Shown here in pieces: positions 6,284-6,479 of a stretch of 6,479 nt of DNA. Position 1 is the first letter of the stretch. Every line of letters starts with the position of its first letter. The position numbers and the translations under genes are program-made. The DNA comes from Bryobacterales bacterium. Lineage in GTDB: Bacteria; Acidobacteriota; Terriglobia; Bryobacterales; Bryobacteraceae. The stretch spans positions 20,832 through 27,310 of the forward strand of contig PLRZ01000238.1 of the NCBI GenBank assembly GCA_003164075.1, read 5' to 3'. The notes under the pieces were generated by a model. That model saw only the letters and a list, made by a program, of their open reading frames with translations, did no database searches and was not told the origin of the DNA.

Positions 6284-6479
6284 TAGACCCGACTCATTGC
6301 AGAGCGGTGGATAACTCCTCGAAAGTCGCCAAGTGGTCACCAACGGTTGTCGCCCCGCAGCTTCGGGTGGCTTGGGAAAATGCGCTGACCCATTGCTTGC
6401 TCGGTGGGGCAGGCGGTGCTCGCCTGCCCTCTATCCTGTTTAGGCAGCGGGCTTGGTTCAGCGAGGACGGGCGGGCAGG
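6284..6479. other. Gene-free right edge with inverted palindrome copy
   Basis: I see no gene starting or ending here after the PIN frame and no clear intrinsic terminator with a T run. The only structure I can support is the second palindrome copy at 6403-6429. The last bases (GGGCGGGCAGG) are GC-rich and could pair with the right arm of the palindrome, but the window ends there. Confidence 0.45.
6403..6429. repeat. Second palindrome copy, inverted relative to 58-90
   Basis: These 27 bases are the exact reverse complement of 63-89. The arm GGGCAGGCG (6407-6415), loop GTGCT (6416-6420) and arm CGCCTGCCC (6421-6429) form a perfect 9-bp stem. The left flank GGTG (6403-6406) keeps the longer arm of the first copy, but the matching bases on the right (6430 onward, TCTATCC) have changed, so this copy is partly decayed. 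The loop is the complement of the first copy's loop, which gives the element a direction and shows the two copies point toward opposite strands. Confidence 0.7.

Overview
The window looks like part of a high-GC bacterial chromosome, most likely from an Acidobacteriota member of the Solibacter/Bryobacter type. The main reason is a 1236-residue outer-membrane receptor of the carboxypeptidase-regulatory-domain plus Oar-like TonB-dependent class, a family greatly expanded in that phylum. This assignment is an inference from protein style; there is no rRNA or other marker gene here.

Layout. Positions 1-171 hold no supportable gene but carry a perfect 14-bp-stem palindrome (58-90). Positions 172-3882 are the receptor gene on the minus strand, with a clear Shine-Dalgarno sequence that fixes its start inside a longer open frame. 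Positions 3883-4175 are a divergent intergenic region. Its right half (about 4021-4162) has several complementary segments and may form a structured leader. Three genes follow on the plus strand. The first is a pRiA4b ORF-3 (IS1096 TnpR-like) family protein (4176-4886). The second is a small conserved protein of unknown function with a Cys/His cluster (4974-5360), whose GTG start lies just behind a promoter-like sequence. The third is a ribbon-helix-helix antitoxin (5517-5732). The antitoxin overlaps by ATGA a VapC/PIN-domain toxin gene (5729-6283) that is interrupted by a single in-frame TGA at codon 38. The window ends with 196 bases without a gene, holding a second, partly decayed copy of the palindrome in the opposite orientation (6403-6429).

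How the genes relate. The receptor is a stand-alone surface protein with no SusD-like or inner-membrane partner nearby. The antitoxin and PIN genes form a classical translationally coupled toxin-antitoxin pair, but the toxin appears disabled, leaving an antitoxin with no obvious active partner. The two genes between receptor and toxin-antitoxin pair are accessory singletons. The matching palindromes at both edges and the decayed toxin suggest an accessory region. I found no transposase, integrase, CRISPR array, tRNA or rRNA. I did not find a convincing new multi-gene system; the most notable points are the nonsense-broken toxin, the inverted palindromes and the possible structured leader.
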